Shown piece after piece: positions 9,501 through 16,674 of a stretch of 59,854 nt of DNA. The notes below the pieces were generated by a model. It searched no databases and had not been told where the DNA came from. It saw only the letters and a program-made list of their open reading frames with translations. Source of the stretch: Solirubrobacter taibaiensis (GTDB lineage: Bacteria; Actinomycetota; Thermoleophilia; Solirubrobacterales; Solirubrobacteraceae); the NCBI GenBank assembly GCA_027587225.1, contig JAPDDQ010000045.1, forward strand, positions 1 through 59,854, written 5' to 3'. How positions within the stretch are numbered: position 1 is the first letter of the stretch; every line of letters starts with the position of its first letter. Position numbers and translations under genes: made by a program.

Positions 9501-9820
9501 AGGTGGTCGCGCTCGACACCCGCGCGGGCTACTACCGGCGCGAGGTCTACCGCGGCTCCGAACTGGTGGGCCAGATCGTCCTCGGCGACCCGCCCGTGCT
9601 CGAGGGCGCCGTGAAGGACCCGGTCGTGTGCGCGTGCCACAACGTCACGCGCTCGCAGATCCAGGCCGGGCCCACGAAAGCCGGGACGGGCTGCGGCTCG
9701 TGCGCCCGCGCCGTGGCCTCAATCGTCGAGGAGGCGGCCGAGGTCGGGTTCCAGGCCGTACAGGTGGAAGGCGCGAAAGCGATTGAAGTGATCGTGCGCC
9801 GGCCCGTGAAAGTCGGCTGA
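6506..9820 (+). CDS. nasC: Assimilatory nitrate reductase fused to FAD oxidoreductase and [2Fe-2S] domain
   Basis: Reduces nitrate to nitrite for assimilation. The 1104-residue fusion has three parts. Residues 1-665 form a molybdopterin bis-MGD oxidoreductase with an N-terminal [4Fe-4S] site (Cys5, Cys8, Cys12 in CPYCGVGC, and Cys40 in RTCRKP). Residues about 674-1035 form a pyridine-nucleotide disulfide-type flavoprotein (HVLIVGGGHSG, second dinucleotide fold RRAVVIGGGLLGLEAA, and ATG motif VLATGSRAFLPP), like the N-terminus of NirB. The last 60 residues form a BFD-like [2Fe-2S] domain (VCACHNV, then GCGSCAR). This could let one polypeptide pass electrons from NAD(P)H to molybdenum. No nirB/nirD follows here. 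The last 102 bp overlap the convergent PHP gene. Confidence 0.9.
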   Translation: MKTGCPYCGVGCGLVAEVRDGRLTAVRGDEAHPVNRGRTCRKPLALPEASRSGDRALRPQLRHSQDERFRDASWDEALDHVASRLQQYKPEEIAFYISGQLLTEDYYAVNKFAKGYLGTNNVDSNSRLCMSSAVAAYDATFGSDGPPPAYDDIELASTILLLGSNTSACHPILWGRIRAAQEAGATLIVVDPRRTDSAAVADIHLQIKPGTDLALLNAFIAGHELAGDWDATKAAEACGVPEVAIERAARAFADAPASLAMWSMGANQSIEGVAINRALLNLCVVTDQIGRPGAGPLSLTGQPNAMGGRETGGLAHLLPGYRKVVREDHRAEVEAHWGLPAGSISPKVGLPATDLFESLEDGRIKAVWICATNPAVSMPDAERARNALRNAELVIAQDAYHPTETTALAHVVLPSAQWPEKAGTTVNSERRIQLMRAAIDPPGEAKPDWEIFAATARRMGFDGFEWEDAAAVYDEFAALTQGRPCDQSGVSHARLEHGSIQWPCRTAEDPGTARLYTDGRFPTETGKPNLAPALPGHPADPPDADFPLVLTTGRIASQWHTMTRTAKSPELMASDAEPFLELHPEDAERAWLKDGQHARVTSRRGAVTLKVRFDDSLRPGTAFAPFHWGELHAPAGHGGLNDLTHRETDPVSRQPGLKATAIRVEPVTARRRKRTEHVLIVGGGHSGVATAEAILEHGDARITIASDERGAPYDRVALSDHLAGHRAATDLPLHPKSWYLDREIAFCAAVVDVDAELRIATLADGTQMPYDSLVLATGSRAFLPPIEGIERATPFRTRHDVRTIRGRANGARRAVVIGGGLLGLEAARAVANRGIAVTVIHLADRLMERQLDHTAGRMLERALRGQGIDVLCSRTTTAIHDDRVELAGGEVIEAELVIVAAGVTPEVELAKRIGLETNRGVLVDDSLRTSIPGVWAVGECAEHRGAVVGLVAPALAMAHAAGADIAGRPASYIPAPVSTKLKVAGIDLFCSGELEADDEVVALDTRAGYYRREVYRGSELVGQIVLGDPPVLEGAVKDPVVCACHNVTRSQIQAGPTKAGTGCGSCARAVASIVEEAAEVGFQAVQVEGAKAIEVIVRRPVKVG

Positions 9821-10549
9821 GCCGGTCGTGATCAGGCCCAGCTCGCGCGCGAGCGCGTGTAGGTGCCGGGTCTGCTCCTCCGTGTGCGTGATGTAGAAGG
9901 CCTCGACGCCGTCGAGGCCTTCTACGGCGAACTCGCGCAGCGCACCCTCCGCCTGCTCGACATCCCAGTACGGGTGCGCCCAGACGGCGAGCCCGCCGGC
10001 GGCGTGGATGACCTCGATCGCCTGCTTGACCGTCGGCCGCGAGCGCCCGACGTAGGTCGGCGTGCCGGGGACGAGGTACTTCGCGAAGACCTCGTTCTTG
10101 GTCAGGTTGAGGTCGTTGTCCTCGAGCAGCGCGGCGGCGAGGTGCGGCCTCCCCGGCGATTCGTGCCGGAGCCGCGCCGGGTCGATCGTGAAGCCGAGTT
10201 CCCGCAGTTTCTCGGCCATGGCGAGGATCCGGCGGATGCGGTCCTGGCGGAAGTCGGCGAGCGTGGCGAGCAGCGTCGGGTCGGTGTGATCGAGCCCGTA
10301 GCCGAGAATGTGCAGGTCCTCGTGCTCGCCGTGGACCGAGCTGAGCTCGACGGCCGGGACGATGCGAACGTCACCCGAAGCTGACACTGCCTCGGTGACC
10401 CCGTCGACCGTGTCGTGGTCGGTGAGCGCAAGCACCCGAACGCCTGCATCCCGCGCCAGTTTCACCACTTCCGCGGGTGCGAGCGCGCCGTCGGAATACG
10501 TCGAATGCGACTGGAGATCGAACGTTGGCGCGGTTTCGTGGTCGGGCAT
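9719..10549 (-). CDS. PHP-domain phosphoesterase
   Basis: Metal-dependent hydrolase of the PHP superfamily, 276 residues, resembling YciV-type 3',5'-nucleotide phosphatases/RNase AM. Metal-ligand motifs are visible: SHSTYSDG near residue 14, ALTDHDTVDG, PAVELSS, GRPHLAAAL, WAHPYW and a C-terminal GSADFHG. The usual first motif H-x-H reads QSH, so one metal ligand is altered. The gene is convergent with the nitrate reductase and overlaps it by 102 bp, so its last 33 codons are antisense to the [2Fe-2S] domain. The substrate is not known. Confidence 0.85.
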   Translation of the reverse strand: MPDHETAPTFDLQSHSTYSDGALAPAEVVKLARDAGVRVLALTDHDTVDGVTEAVSASGDVRIVPAVELSSVHGEHEDLHILGYGLDHTDPTLLATLADFRQDRIRRILAMAEKLRELGFTIDPARLRHESPGRPHLAAALLEDNDLNLTKNEVFAKYLVPGTPTYVGRSRPTVKQAIEVIHAAGGLAVWAHPYWDVEQAEGALREFAVEGLDGVEAFYITHTEEQTRHLHALARELGLITTGSADFHGPAHDHFNRFRAFHLYGLEPDLGRLLDD

Positions 10550-10593
10550 TACAGGGAACCCTTACAGCAACCCCATCTCAAAGGAGGTTCCCG

Positions 10594-11196
10594 ATGACAA
10601 CCGGCGCAATTATCGCGATCGTCGTCGTGGCACTGATCATCATCGCCGTAGTGGCGTTCATGCTGCCCCGCATGCGTCAGAAGGCGCAGATCCAGAAGCG
10701 CGAGCGCGAACTGCAGAACCGCCGCGAGCGCGTGGCCGACGAGCATCGTTCTGAGGCCGAGCAGCGCGAGCACCAGGCCAGTCAGGCTGAGCAGCGTGCG
10801 CGGATCGCGCAGAAGGAAGCCGAAGCCGAGCGTGCCCAGGCGCAGCTCCACGAGGAGCGTGCGGGCCTGCACGAGAAGGGCATGGCCGACGACGAGCTCA
10901 TCGACGAGTCCGAGCGCGAGAAGTTCGCGGGCACGTCCGCGATGTCCCCGGGCACCGACCGTGACGTTGACGGTGACGGCCGGAGCGACCACGATCGTGA
11001 CGGCGACGGGCGAGACGACCGCCGCGAGGCCATGACGGACGGCCGCCGCGACGACTCCGAAGGCATCTCCGACAACGATTACGAGCGCGGTCGCCGCGAC
11101 CAGGCGATCAGGGACGAGAACGAGCGTCCGGCGCGCTTCAACCGCGACGACGTCGCCGCAGAGAGCTCCCGCGAGCGCACCGAGCAGCGTTACTGA
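10594..11196 (+). CDS. Small membrane protein with coiled coil and Asp/Arg-rich tail
   Basis: The 200-residue protein starts at the ATG at 10594, set by a strong AAGGAGG ribosome-binding site at 10581-10587. One N-terminal transmembrane helix (AIIAIVVVALIIIAVVAFML) is followed by a long charged coiled coil (about 30-105, rich in Arg, Glu, Gln and Ala). The tail contains DRDVDGDGRSD and HDRDGDGRDD, which resemble calcium-binding DxDxDG loops. No enzyme motif is seen. It is divergent from the PHP gene and overlaps the end of the c-di-GMP gene by 7 nt. It may be an envelope stress or structural protein; this is a guess. Confidence 0.75.
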   Translation: MTTGAIIAIVVVALIIIAVVAFMLPRMRQKAQIQKRERELQNRRERVADEHRSEAEQREHQASQAEQRARIAQKEAEAERAQAQLHEERAGLHEKGMADDELIDESEREKFAGTSAMSPGTDRDVDGDGRSDHDRDGDGRDDRREAMTDGRRDDSEGISDNDYERGRRDQAIRDENERPARFNRDDVAAESSRERTEQRY

Positions 11197-13271
11197 GCGA
11201 GCACGCCACTCTCCAGCATCGCTCGCGCCTCCTCGGCGCTGAGCGGTGCGGAGATGTGGAAGCCCTGGGCGAACTCGCAGCCCAGGACCTTGAGGTAGTC
11301 GAGCTGCTCGCGCTTCTCGACACCGTCCGCGATCACTTCGAGCCCGAGGTTGTGCGCGAGGCCGACGACCGCGCGCACGATCTCGAAGGCTCCGGCGTCA
11401 TGACCGATGCCGGCCACGAGGGCGCGGGACACCTTGATCGCGTCACCCGGGAAGCGGTGCAGGAGCCGCAGCGGGGACGCGCCGGTGCCGAAGTCGTCGA
11501 TGTGCGTGCGGACGCTGAGATGCTCGAACGCCTGATCCAGGACGCGGCGGGTGGCGTCGTCGGCACGACCGCGGCTCAGGTCGTGCTCTGACACCTCGAG
11601 GCGCAGCGCGCGCGGGTCCAGGTGCGTCTGCAGGAGGATCTCGTCGAGCATGTCGACGTAGCCCGGCTCGCCCAGCTGGCGGGCGGACACGTTCACACCG
11701 ATCGTCAGCCCGGCACCGCGGGGCAGCAGCCGCCACTGCGCCAGCTGCGCGCACGCCGTCTCGAGGATCTGACGGCCGAGGGGGATGGAGAGCCCCGTCT
11801 CATCGGCCATCGCCAGCACCTCGGCGGGCTCACCGTTCGGCCACCGGCAGGACGCCTCGAAGCCGACGACGCGGCCGGTCGCGGCCTGCGTGATCGGCTG
11901 GTAGACGACTTCCAGCGCGCGCGTCTCGATCGCGCGGCGCAGGTCGCCTTCGAGGTCGAGCCGGCGCATGACCTGCTGGTGCATCGCGGCGTCGAACACG
12001 GCGTGGCGGCCCTTGCCATCGGCCTTGGCGCGGTACATGGCGACGTCGGCGTCGCGCATCACCTGCTGCGGCGCGGACTTCGCGGTCGCGAGCGCGATCC
12101 CGATCGACGAGTCGATGAACAGCTCGCGGTTGTCGATCACGAACGGCAGCTTCAGCGACTGCAGGACGCGTTCGGCGATGACGGTGGCCTCGCGGGGGTC
12201 GGACACGTCGTCGAGCAGGAGCGTGAACTCGTCGCCGGAGAGGCGCGCGACGGTGTCATTCGGGCGCAGCGCGGCTTCCAGGCGGCGCGCGACCTTCTGC
12301 AGCAGCTGGTCGCCGCACGCGTGGCCGAGGCTGTCGTTGATGACCTTGAAGCGGTCCAGGTCCAGGAACAGGACCGCGGCGCAGGTCGCCGGATGGCGTC
12401 TTTGGGCGCGCCGGATCGACTGGTCAAGGCGGTCGACGAACAGCACGCGGTTCGGGAGGCCGGTCAGCGCGTCGTGGAGCGCGTCGTGCTGGAGGCGGCG
12501 CTCGGATTCGCGGCGGTTGGTCGTGTCCGTGGTCGTGCCGACGACGCGCGTGGCCCGGTTCAGGTGGTCACGCACGGCGGTCGCGCGGGCGCACAGCCAG
12601 CGGTAGCCACCGTCGCGGTGCTGCACGCGATGCTCGAAGTCGAAGTGGGCGGCAGCGCCCTGCAGGAACGCGTCCATGGCCTGCGTGAACGGCGCGCGGT
12701 CGTCCGCGTGGATGCGGCCGAGCCACTCGCCACGCGTCTCGCCGATCTCGGACTCGCGATAGCCCAGCATCGCCTTCCAGCGCGCGGAGTAGTCGACGCG
12801 ATCGCCGGCGACGTCCCAGTCCCACACGCCGTCGTTCGTGCCTTCGAGGGCGAGCGCGTCGCGCTCTTGGATGGCCTTGAGCGCGTTGACGGCCTGCTGG
12901 TGCTTGAGCGCGTACCGGATCGCATGCTCCAGACGGTCCGTGCTCAGGCCGGCGAGGTGCAGGAAGTCGGCGATGCCGGCCTCCGCCGCGCGCGCGTCCG
13001 CGGCCCTGTCCTGACGGTGCGCGAGCACGATCACCGGCGCGGGCGTACCGACCAGCTCGGTCGCCAGATCGAGGCCGTCGACGCCGTGCGGACCGATCTC
13101 GCGGTCCACCATGATCACGTCATAGCGGTTGGCCGCGACCGCGTGGTGCGCCTCGTCCCCCGTCACGACGTGGTCGATCTGCGCGCCCTTGAGCAGCGCG
13201 CGGATCGGCGCGTGGTGCGCGTCGTCGGCCGCGACGGCCAGGACGCGGAGCGGGTCGAGGGGCAGTGTCAT
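11190..13271 (-). CDS. REC-PAS-GGDEF-EAL signalling protein
   Basis: Cyclic di-GMP turnover protein of 693 residues: receiver-like domain (about 1-130), PAS domain (about 145-265, DGVWDWDV then ADDRAPF), GGDEF domain (about 275-430) and EAL domain (about 440-690). The GGDEF signature is RLSGDEF, a variant compatible with cyclase activity. In the EAL domain the signature reads FEASCRW and the late AEGVE motif reads ADGVE. The Asn (NVSARQL), Glu (LEVSEHD), Asp pair (DDFGTG) and Lys (IKVSRALV) are kept, so hydrolysis may be weak or lost. A single-domain response regulator lies 4 nt upstream in the same operon and is the likely partner. Confidence 0.9.
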   Translation of the reverse strand: MTLPLDPLRVLAVAADDAHHAPIRALLKGAQIDHVVTGDEAHHAVAANRYDVIMVDREIGPHGVDGLDLATELVGTPAPVIVLAHRQDRAADARAAEAGIADFLHLAGLSTDRLEHAIRYALKHQQAVNALKAIQERDALALEGTNDGVWDWDVAGDRVDYSARWKAMLGYRESEIGETRGEWLGRIHADDRAPFTQAMDAFLQGAAAHFDFEHRVQHRDGGYRWLCARATAVRDHLNRATRVVGTTTDTTNRRESERRLQHDALHDALTGLPNRVLFVDRLDQSIRRAQRRHPATCAAVLFLDLDRFKVINDSLGHACGDQLLQKVARRLEAALRPNDTVARLSGDEFTLLLDDVSDPREATVIAERVLQSLKLPFVIDNRELFIDSSIGIALATAKSAPQQVMRDADVAMYRAKADGKGRHAVFDAAMHQQVMRRLDLEGDLRRAIETRALEVVYQPITQAATGRVVGFEASCRWPNGEPAEVLAMADETGLSIPLGRQILETACAQLAQWRLLPRGAGLTIGVNVSARQLGEPGYVDMLDEILLQTHLDPRALRLEVSEHDLSRGRADDATRRVLDQAFEHLSVRTHIDDFGTGASPLRLLHRFPGDAIKVSRALVAGIGHDAGAFEIVRAVVGLAHNLGLEVIADGVEKREQLDYLKVLGCEFAQGFHISAPLSAEEARAMLESGVLAQ

Positions 13272-13275
13272 CGGG

Positions 13276-13758
13276 TTAGGCCGCGGCCTCGCTGCCGGGC
13301 GGCAGCTCCGCCGTCTCCAACCAGTAGGCGGTGAACACCTTCATCAGCCGCACGAGCGCGAGGAACGTGACCGGCTTGACGATGTACGTGTTCGTGCCGA
13401 CGTCGTACCAGGAGGCGACGGTCTCGGGGTCGTCGTCGCCGCCCAGGACCACGACCGGGATGCGCTTCGTCTTCGGGTCGGCCTTGATCGCCGCGACCGT
13501 CTCCCTGCCGGGCGGGGTGCCCGGAAGGTTCGCGTCGATCACGATCAGGCTCGGCACCGGCGTGACCGCGCCTTCCGTGGCGCCGGCCCGCTGCAGGTAC
13601 GCAAGCAGCGCGTTCCCGTCGCCGACCGTCCGCATGTCCGTGACGTTGCGGCCCTCGAGCAGCGCGTCACGCGCCATCGCCCGATAGTCCTCGGACGCGT
13701 CGGCGAACAGCACCGTCGGCAGCGCCGGGATCCGGGAACGCTGAAAGCGATCGCTCAC
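13276..13758 (-). CDS. Single-domain response regulator
   Basis: Receiver protein of 160 residues with the phospho-acceptor region LIVIDANLPG, acidic pocket LFADASEDY, Thr-region VVVLGGDDD and the conserved Lys in YIVKPVTFLALVRLM. A longer open frame extends to 13863, but the GTG at 13758 (VSDRFQRSR) is preceded by AGGGG at suitable distance, and receiver homology begins only just after it. It has no output domain, so it probably works with the REC-PAS-GGDEF-EAL protein encoded 4 nt downstream. No cognate histidine kinase is adjacent. Confidence 0.85.
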   Translation of the reverse strand: MSDRFQRSRIPALPTVLFADASEDYRAMARDALLEGRNVTDMRTVGDGNALLAYLQRAGATEGAVTPVPSLIVIDANLPGTPPGRETVAAIKADPKTKRIPVVVLGGDDDPETVASWYDVGTNTYIVKPVTFLALVRLMKVFTAYWLETAELPPGSEAAA

Positions 13759-13962
13759 GCGCGCCCCTGAGTCATCCCGGGGCGGAGGACCATCCGTGGC
13801 CACCGCATACGTCAACTTGCTCCTTCGATCCGTCGAGGCCGGGCACATTCGTACGCCCGGCAAAAGGTTGTCGCAGGTCGACAGTAGGCGCCTTACCTGA
13901 AGTGGGCAACGGCCCCCGGAGAAGTTCGGCGTATGTACGAGTTTGTCGCACTGGACTTGGGT

Positions 13963-14709
13963 TCAGGGCGTCAACTGGCCACTTGGCGGTTGTCCGCAGT
14001 CCGCGTGCGCCGCGTACGGCGGCGCGCAGGTCGTTCTTTGACGCCATTTTGCGGTGAATTGGGCGGTGAACTCGTCGAGCGCCCGCTGTTGCGCCTCGCT
14101 CGCGAGCGTCTCCCACGCGAGCGCCTCCTGCTGCGCGCGCGGCACCGGCTTCTCCGGGGCGTGCTTGATCACCCGGAAGACCACGCGCCCGTAGCGCGTC
14201 GTCCGGTTGAGCTTCGCTCTGAAGGCCGCTCGCCCGTTTTTGGTCGCGTCGGCCTTGTCGAACGTCTCTTTCGTCGCGCCGAGGGAGGACCACGTCGAGC
14301 CGCGCTTGAGCCGGTTGAGGACGGCGATCGCCGCGCGCCGGTTCTTGGTCTGCACCAGCCGCACGGTCCGCTGCTCGGGCGTGACCTGCGGGTTCGCGTC
14401 CACGTAGGCCCTGACCTGATCCGGCGTGACCGACTTCGCCGCCGGTTCGGCGATCTGCGCATTGATCTCGGCCGTCAGCGCGGCGGTGCGGTCCGCCGCG
14501 TCGGTCTCGGTCACGACGATCCCGCGCTCGCTCGCTTCGCCCTCGATCCACTGCCGCCGGATCAGGACGCTCAGCGCCTGCGTCTGCCGCTGGGCGGCGG
14601 ACCCTTCCGCGCGCTTGGCCTCTCGCGCGATCTGGCTGTCCTCGATCGTCCCGCTGTACGTCGGCCCCATCACGGTGATCGCGGCCGCAAGCGTGGCGAA
14701 CTTCAACAC
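13963..14709 (-). CDS. SurA/PrsA-like peptidyl-prolyl isomerase
   Basis: Probable exported foldase of about 248 residues. It starts with a hydrophobic segment (LKFATLAAAITVMG), followed by a SurA N-terminal-like helical region (QTQALSVLIRRQWIEGEASERGI and on) and a parvulin-like part (TPEQRTVRLVQTKNRRAAIAVLNRLKRG, then GRAAFRAKL and RYGRVVFRVIK). An ATG at 14745 lies only 6 nt from the tRNA gene and adds a poor leader, so the GTG at 14709 is preferred. The role would be folding of secreted proteins outside the membrane. The gene is divergent from tRNA-Thr. Confidence 0.75.
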   Translation of the reverse strand: MLKFATLAAAITVMGPTYSGTIEDSQIAREAKRAEGSAAQRQTQALSVLIRRQWIEGEASERGIVVTETDAADRTAALTAEINAQIAEPAAKSVTPDQVRAYVDANPQVTPEQRTVRLVQTKNRRAAIAVLNRLKRGSTWSSLGATKETFDKADATKNGRAAFRAKLNRTTRYGRVVFRVIKHAPEKPVPRAQQEALAWETLASEAQQRALDEFTAQFTAKWRQRTTCAPPYAAHADCGQPPSGQLTP

Positions 14710-14750
14710 GAGCCCCAACCTACCCGCGGCTTCGCTACTCTGCACACCGC

Positions 14751-14823
14751 GCCGACGTAGCTCAGCTGGTAGAGCACTTCACTCGTAATGAAGGGGTCAG
14801 CGGTTCGAATCCGCTCGTCGGCT
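14751..14823 (+). tRNA. tRNA-Thr (anticodon CGU)
   Basis: Cloverleaf can be drawn by eye. The acceptor stem GCCGACG pairs with CGTCGGC, the D arm contains GCTCAGCTGGTAGAGC, and the anticodon stem CTTCA pairs with TGAAG around loop CTCGTAA with anticodon CGT. The T arm contains GGTTCGAATCC, and T is the discriminator base; no CCA is encoded. Its 3' 42 bases form part of the attachment site of the downstream integrated element, and integration leaves the gene intact. Confidence 0.97.
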
Positions 14824-14829
14824 CTCCCC
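14782..14829 (+). repeat. attL core (48-bp direct repeat)
   Basis: Left copy of the 48-bp perfect repeat, running from the anticodon loop of tRNA-Thr through the 3' end of the gene and 6 bases beyond. The identical copy is at 34220-34267. After the repeat, both ends continue with a similar AAACCCTCGC terminator arm, offset by one base. Confidence 0.95.
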
Positions 14830-14833
14830 CAAA

Positions 14834-14855
14834 CCCTCGCATTTGCGGGGGTTTT
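14834..14855 (+). terminator. Terminator after tRNA-Thr
   Basis: Stem CCCTCGC with GCGGGGG (one G-T pair), loop ATTT, followed by TTTT. It lies 10 bases after the tRNA and is suited to end tRNA transcription. A second version of the same hairpin lies beyond attR at 34273-34294, where the original host terminator presumably ended up. Confidence 0.7.
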
Positions 14856-14876
14856 CTCGTTCCAGGGCTATGTGCG

Positions 14877-16022
14877 TCACGCATCGCGCTTCGCCTCCTT
14901 ACGCACCGGTGACACACGGGCGGCCCGGATCGCCTCTTCAGCGCCGATTCGGGGCGCTTCGTCGAGCTCGTCGATCACGTGCCCGTACGTGGAAAGCGTC
15001 AGCGCGGCGTCATGCCCGAGCTGGCGCGCGACGTAGATCACCGAGCGGCCCTCGTGCAGCAAGAGCGAGCAAAAGCTGTGCCGGAGGGTGTACGGCGTCG
15101 CGTCAGGTACGCCGGCCTTGATCGCCGCTCGGGCGAACGGGCCAGGGCTGCCGGTCCGCTTCTTCTTGCCTGGGGGCTTGCGTCCGCGCGGCTTCTTGCG
15201 GGCCCAGCTCTTGTAGGCATCGGGCCCCCAGCGCTCCCCGTCGTGGCCCGGGAAGACGAGCGCGTCGTCGTCCTGGTCCTGGCGCCACGCATCCAGATCC
15301 TCGCGTAGCGGCTTCAGCAGCCGCACGTTGCGCCGCTGGCCGGTCTTGGGCGCGTTGATCAGCAGCGTCCGCTCGCCGATGTCGCGCCAGCGGAGCCCGA
15401 GCGCCTCCTGGGGGCGAAGCCCGGCGTAGGCCAAGACCGAAATCAACGTCGCGTCACGATCGTCACTGGTCGCCTTGCGCATCGCCTCGATGGTCACGGG
15501 CGCCAGCGGCCGCACCTCGGCCCTCGCCGGCCGACGGACCTTGCGGACGAGCCGCGCCGGATTGCGGGCCAGGCGTTCGGACTCCACGGCCCGTTGCAGG
15601 ATCGAGCCCAACACGGTCTGCGCCTTGAACACCGACACGCGACCCGCGCCAGCCGCGATCCGCTCAGCCTGCCAGCGCGAGATCGCCTCCGGCGTGATCT
15701 CCATCAGCTTCAGATGCCCCAGGTACAGCCGGATGTGCTTGTCGTACAGCGCGCCGTAGTTGTCCACGGTCGACGGCGCCAATGTCGGCAGGTGCGTCGG
15801 CGCCCATGTCTCCGTCACGTACTCGTTCAGCGTCTGCTTCGACGCGATCAGCAGACCCAGCTCCCCGAGCCGGCGACGGCGCCGCAGCTCATCCTCGAAC
15901 AGTTGCGCGTCCTGCTTGCGCGTGAACGTCCGCGACCGTGAAGCCGAGTCGCGGCCACCGTCGCGCCAGCGCACCCGCCACACCGTCGAGCCGTCCGCGC
16001 GCTTGATCTTGTGCAAGCTCAC
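14877..16022 (-). CDS. int: Tyrosine-type site-specific integrase
   Basis: Integrates and excises the element at tRNA-Thr. The 381 residues include an N-terminal arm-binding/SAM-like region (LNEYVTETWAPTHLP and on) and a catalytic domain with the Arg in AYAGLRPQEALGLRW, the TLRHSF box, RQLGHD and the Tyr nucleophile in LSTYGHV, all present. An insert rich in Lys, Arg and Gly (KKPRGRKPPGKKKR) lies at about residues 285-300. The stop lies 47 bp from the attachment core, the usual position. The start overlaps the upstream HTH gene by 4 nt, so int is the last gene of a rep-xis-int operon. Confidence 0.96.
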   Translation of the reverse strand: MSLHKIKRADGSTVWRVRWRDGGRDSASRSRTFTRKQDAQLFEDELRRRRRLGELGLLIASKQTLNEYVTETWAPTHLPTLAPSTVDNYGALYDKHIRLYLGHLKLMEITPEAISRWQAERIAAGAGRVSVFKAQTVLGSILQRAVESERLARNPARLVRKVRRPARAEVRPLAPVTIEAMRKATSDDRDATLISVLAYAGLRPQEALGLRWRDIGERTLLINAPKTGQRRNVRLLKPLREDLDAWRQDQDDDALVFPGHDGERWGPDAYKSWARKKPRGRKPPGKKKRTGSPGPFARAAIKAGVPDATPYTLRHSFCSLLLHEGRSVIYVARQLGHDAALTLSTYGHVIDELDEAPRIGAEEAIRAARVSPVRKEAKRDA

Positions 16023-16459
16023 CGCTCGACGCCCAGACCAAGTGTCTTGATCACGTCACCCAGCGGGCGCGGGTAGCTCTGCCGCCGCGAGCGTCCTCGA
16101 CCGGACTGCAGCCGCTGCTGAGCGCCTGTCGCCGACTCGGGCGGATCGTTACCCGCGATCCACGCTTCAACGTCCTCGCGACGCATCCGCGGCCGCTGGC
16201 CGACATAGCCGACGATGTTCAGCGCCCCGGTCTTGACCGCCCGCCGCACCGTGTCCGGGTGCACGCCCGCGATCTCGGCCACGTCGCCGGTCGTCAGCAG
16301 CGGGGCCTCACCCGCCGCCCGCCGCTCAGCGAGCCGCTGCGCCACGAGATCGGCGAGCCGATCGAGCGTCCGCGGCCCGAGTTCGTCGAGCGCCTGAGCG
16401 TCGAGCGTCACGGTCGCGAGTGCGCGAATCTGCTCCGGGGCGCCGGCCCGGGGTGTCAC
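16019..16459 (-). CDS. HTH protein, excisionase/MerR-like
   Basis: Probable DNA-binding accessory of integration or excision, 146 residues. Residues about 55-105 form a helix-turn-helix of the excisionase type (LLTTGDVAEIAGVHPDTVRR, then AVKTGALN and RREDVEAWIAG). The N-terminal 50 residues are a helical segment (DELGPRTLDRLADLVAQRLAERRA), and the C-terminal tail is basic and probably flexible. It is flanked by 4-bp overlaps with int and with the small xis-like gene upstream. Which of the two HTH proteins is the true directionality factor cannot be told from sequence. Confidence 0.75.
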   Translation of the reverse strand: MTPRAGAPEQIRALATVTLDAQALDELGPRTLDRLADLVAQRLAERRAAGEAPLLTTGDVAEIAGVHPDTVRRAVKTGALNIVGYVGQRPRMRREDVEAWIAGNDPPESATGAQQRLQSGRGRSRRQSYPRPLGDVIKTLGLGVER

Positions 16460-16674
16460 GCGACATCACCCAGCTCGAGCTGGTTCTCGCAGTCCCACAC
16501 CGACTCGATCTCGCTCCACAGGAAGCGCACCGGGCGCACCTGCCCCGGCAGCCGCCGACCTGGAATCCGGCCCTCGCGGTAGTACCGCAGGATCGTCTCC
16601 GGCGAGAGCCCGACCCGAGCCCCGACTTCCTTCGCCGTGATGTACCGCTCACTCTGTCCGTCGGCCTGGCTCAC
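16456..16674 (-). CDS. Small excisionase-like HTH protein
   Basis: A 72-residue protein starting at a GTG at 16674, preceded by AAGGGAG. The whole product is a winged-helix/HTH_17 domain: YITAKEVGARVGLSPETILR, then YYREGRIPGRRLPG and VRFLWSEIESVWD. This is the AlpA/Xis architecture found between rep and int in actinomycete integrative elements. Its start overlaps the stop of the initiator gene (GTGA) and its stop overlaps the next HTH gene (ATGA). It is the best candidate for the excisionase. Confidence 0.8.
   Translation of the reverse strand: MSQADGQSERYITAKEVGARVGLSPETILRYYREGRIPGRRLPGQVRPVRFLWSEIESVWDCENQLELGDVA

Noticed and set aside
6724..9786. Very long open frames in the second and antisense frames of the nitrate reductase gene
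   Set aside because: They are Arg/Pro/Ala-rich with no family motifs and arise from the high GC bias; the nasC frame contains all expected metal and flavin motifs.
13759..13863. 35-residue N-terminal extension of the response regulator
   Set aside because: It has no receiver similarity, while the GTG at 13758 has a ribosome-binding site and leads directly into the domain.
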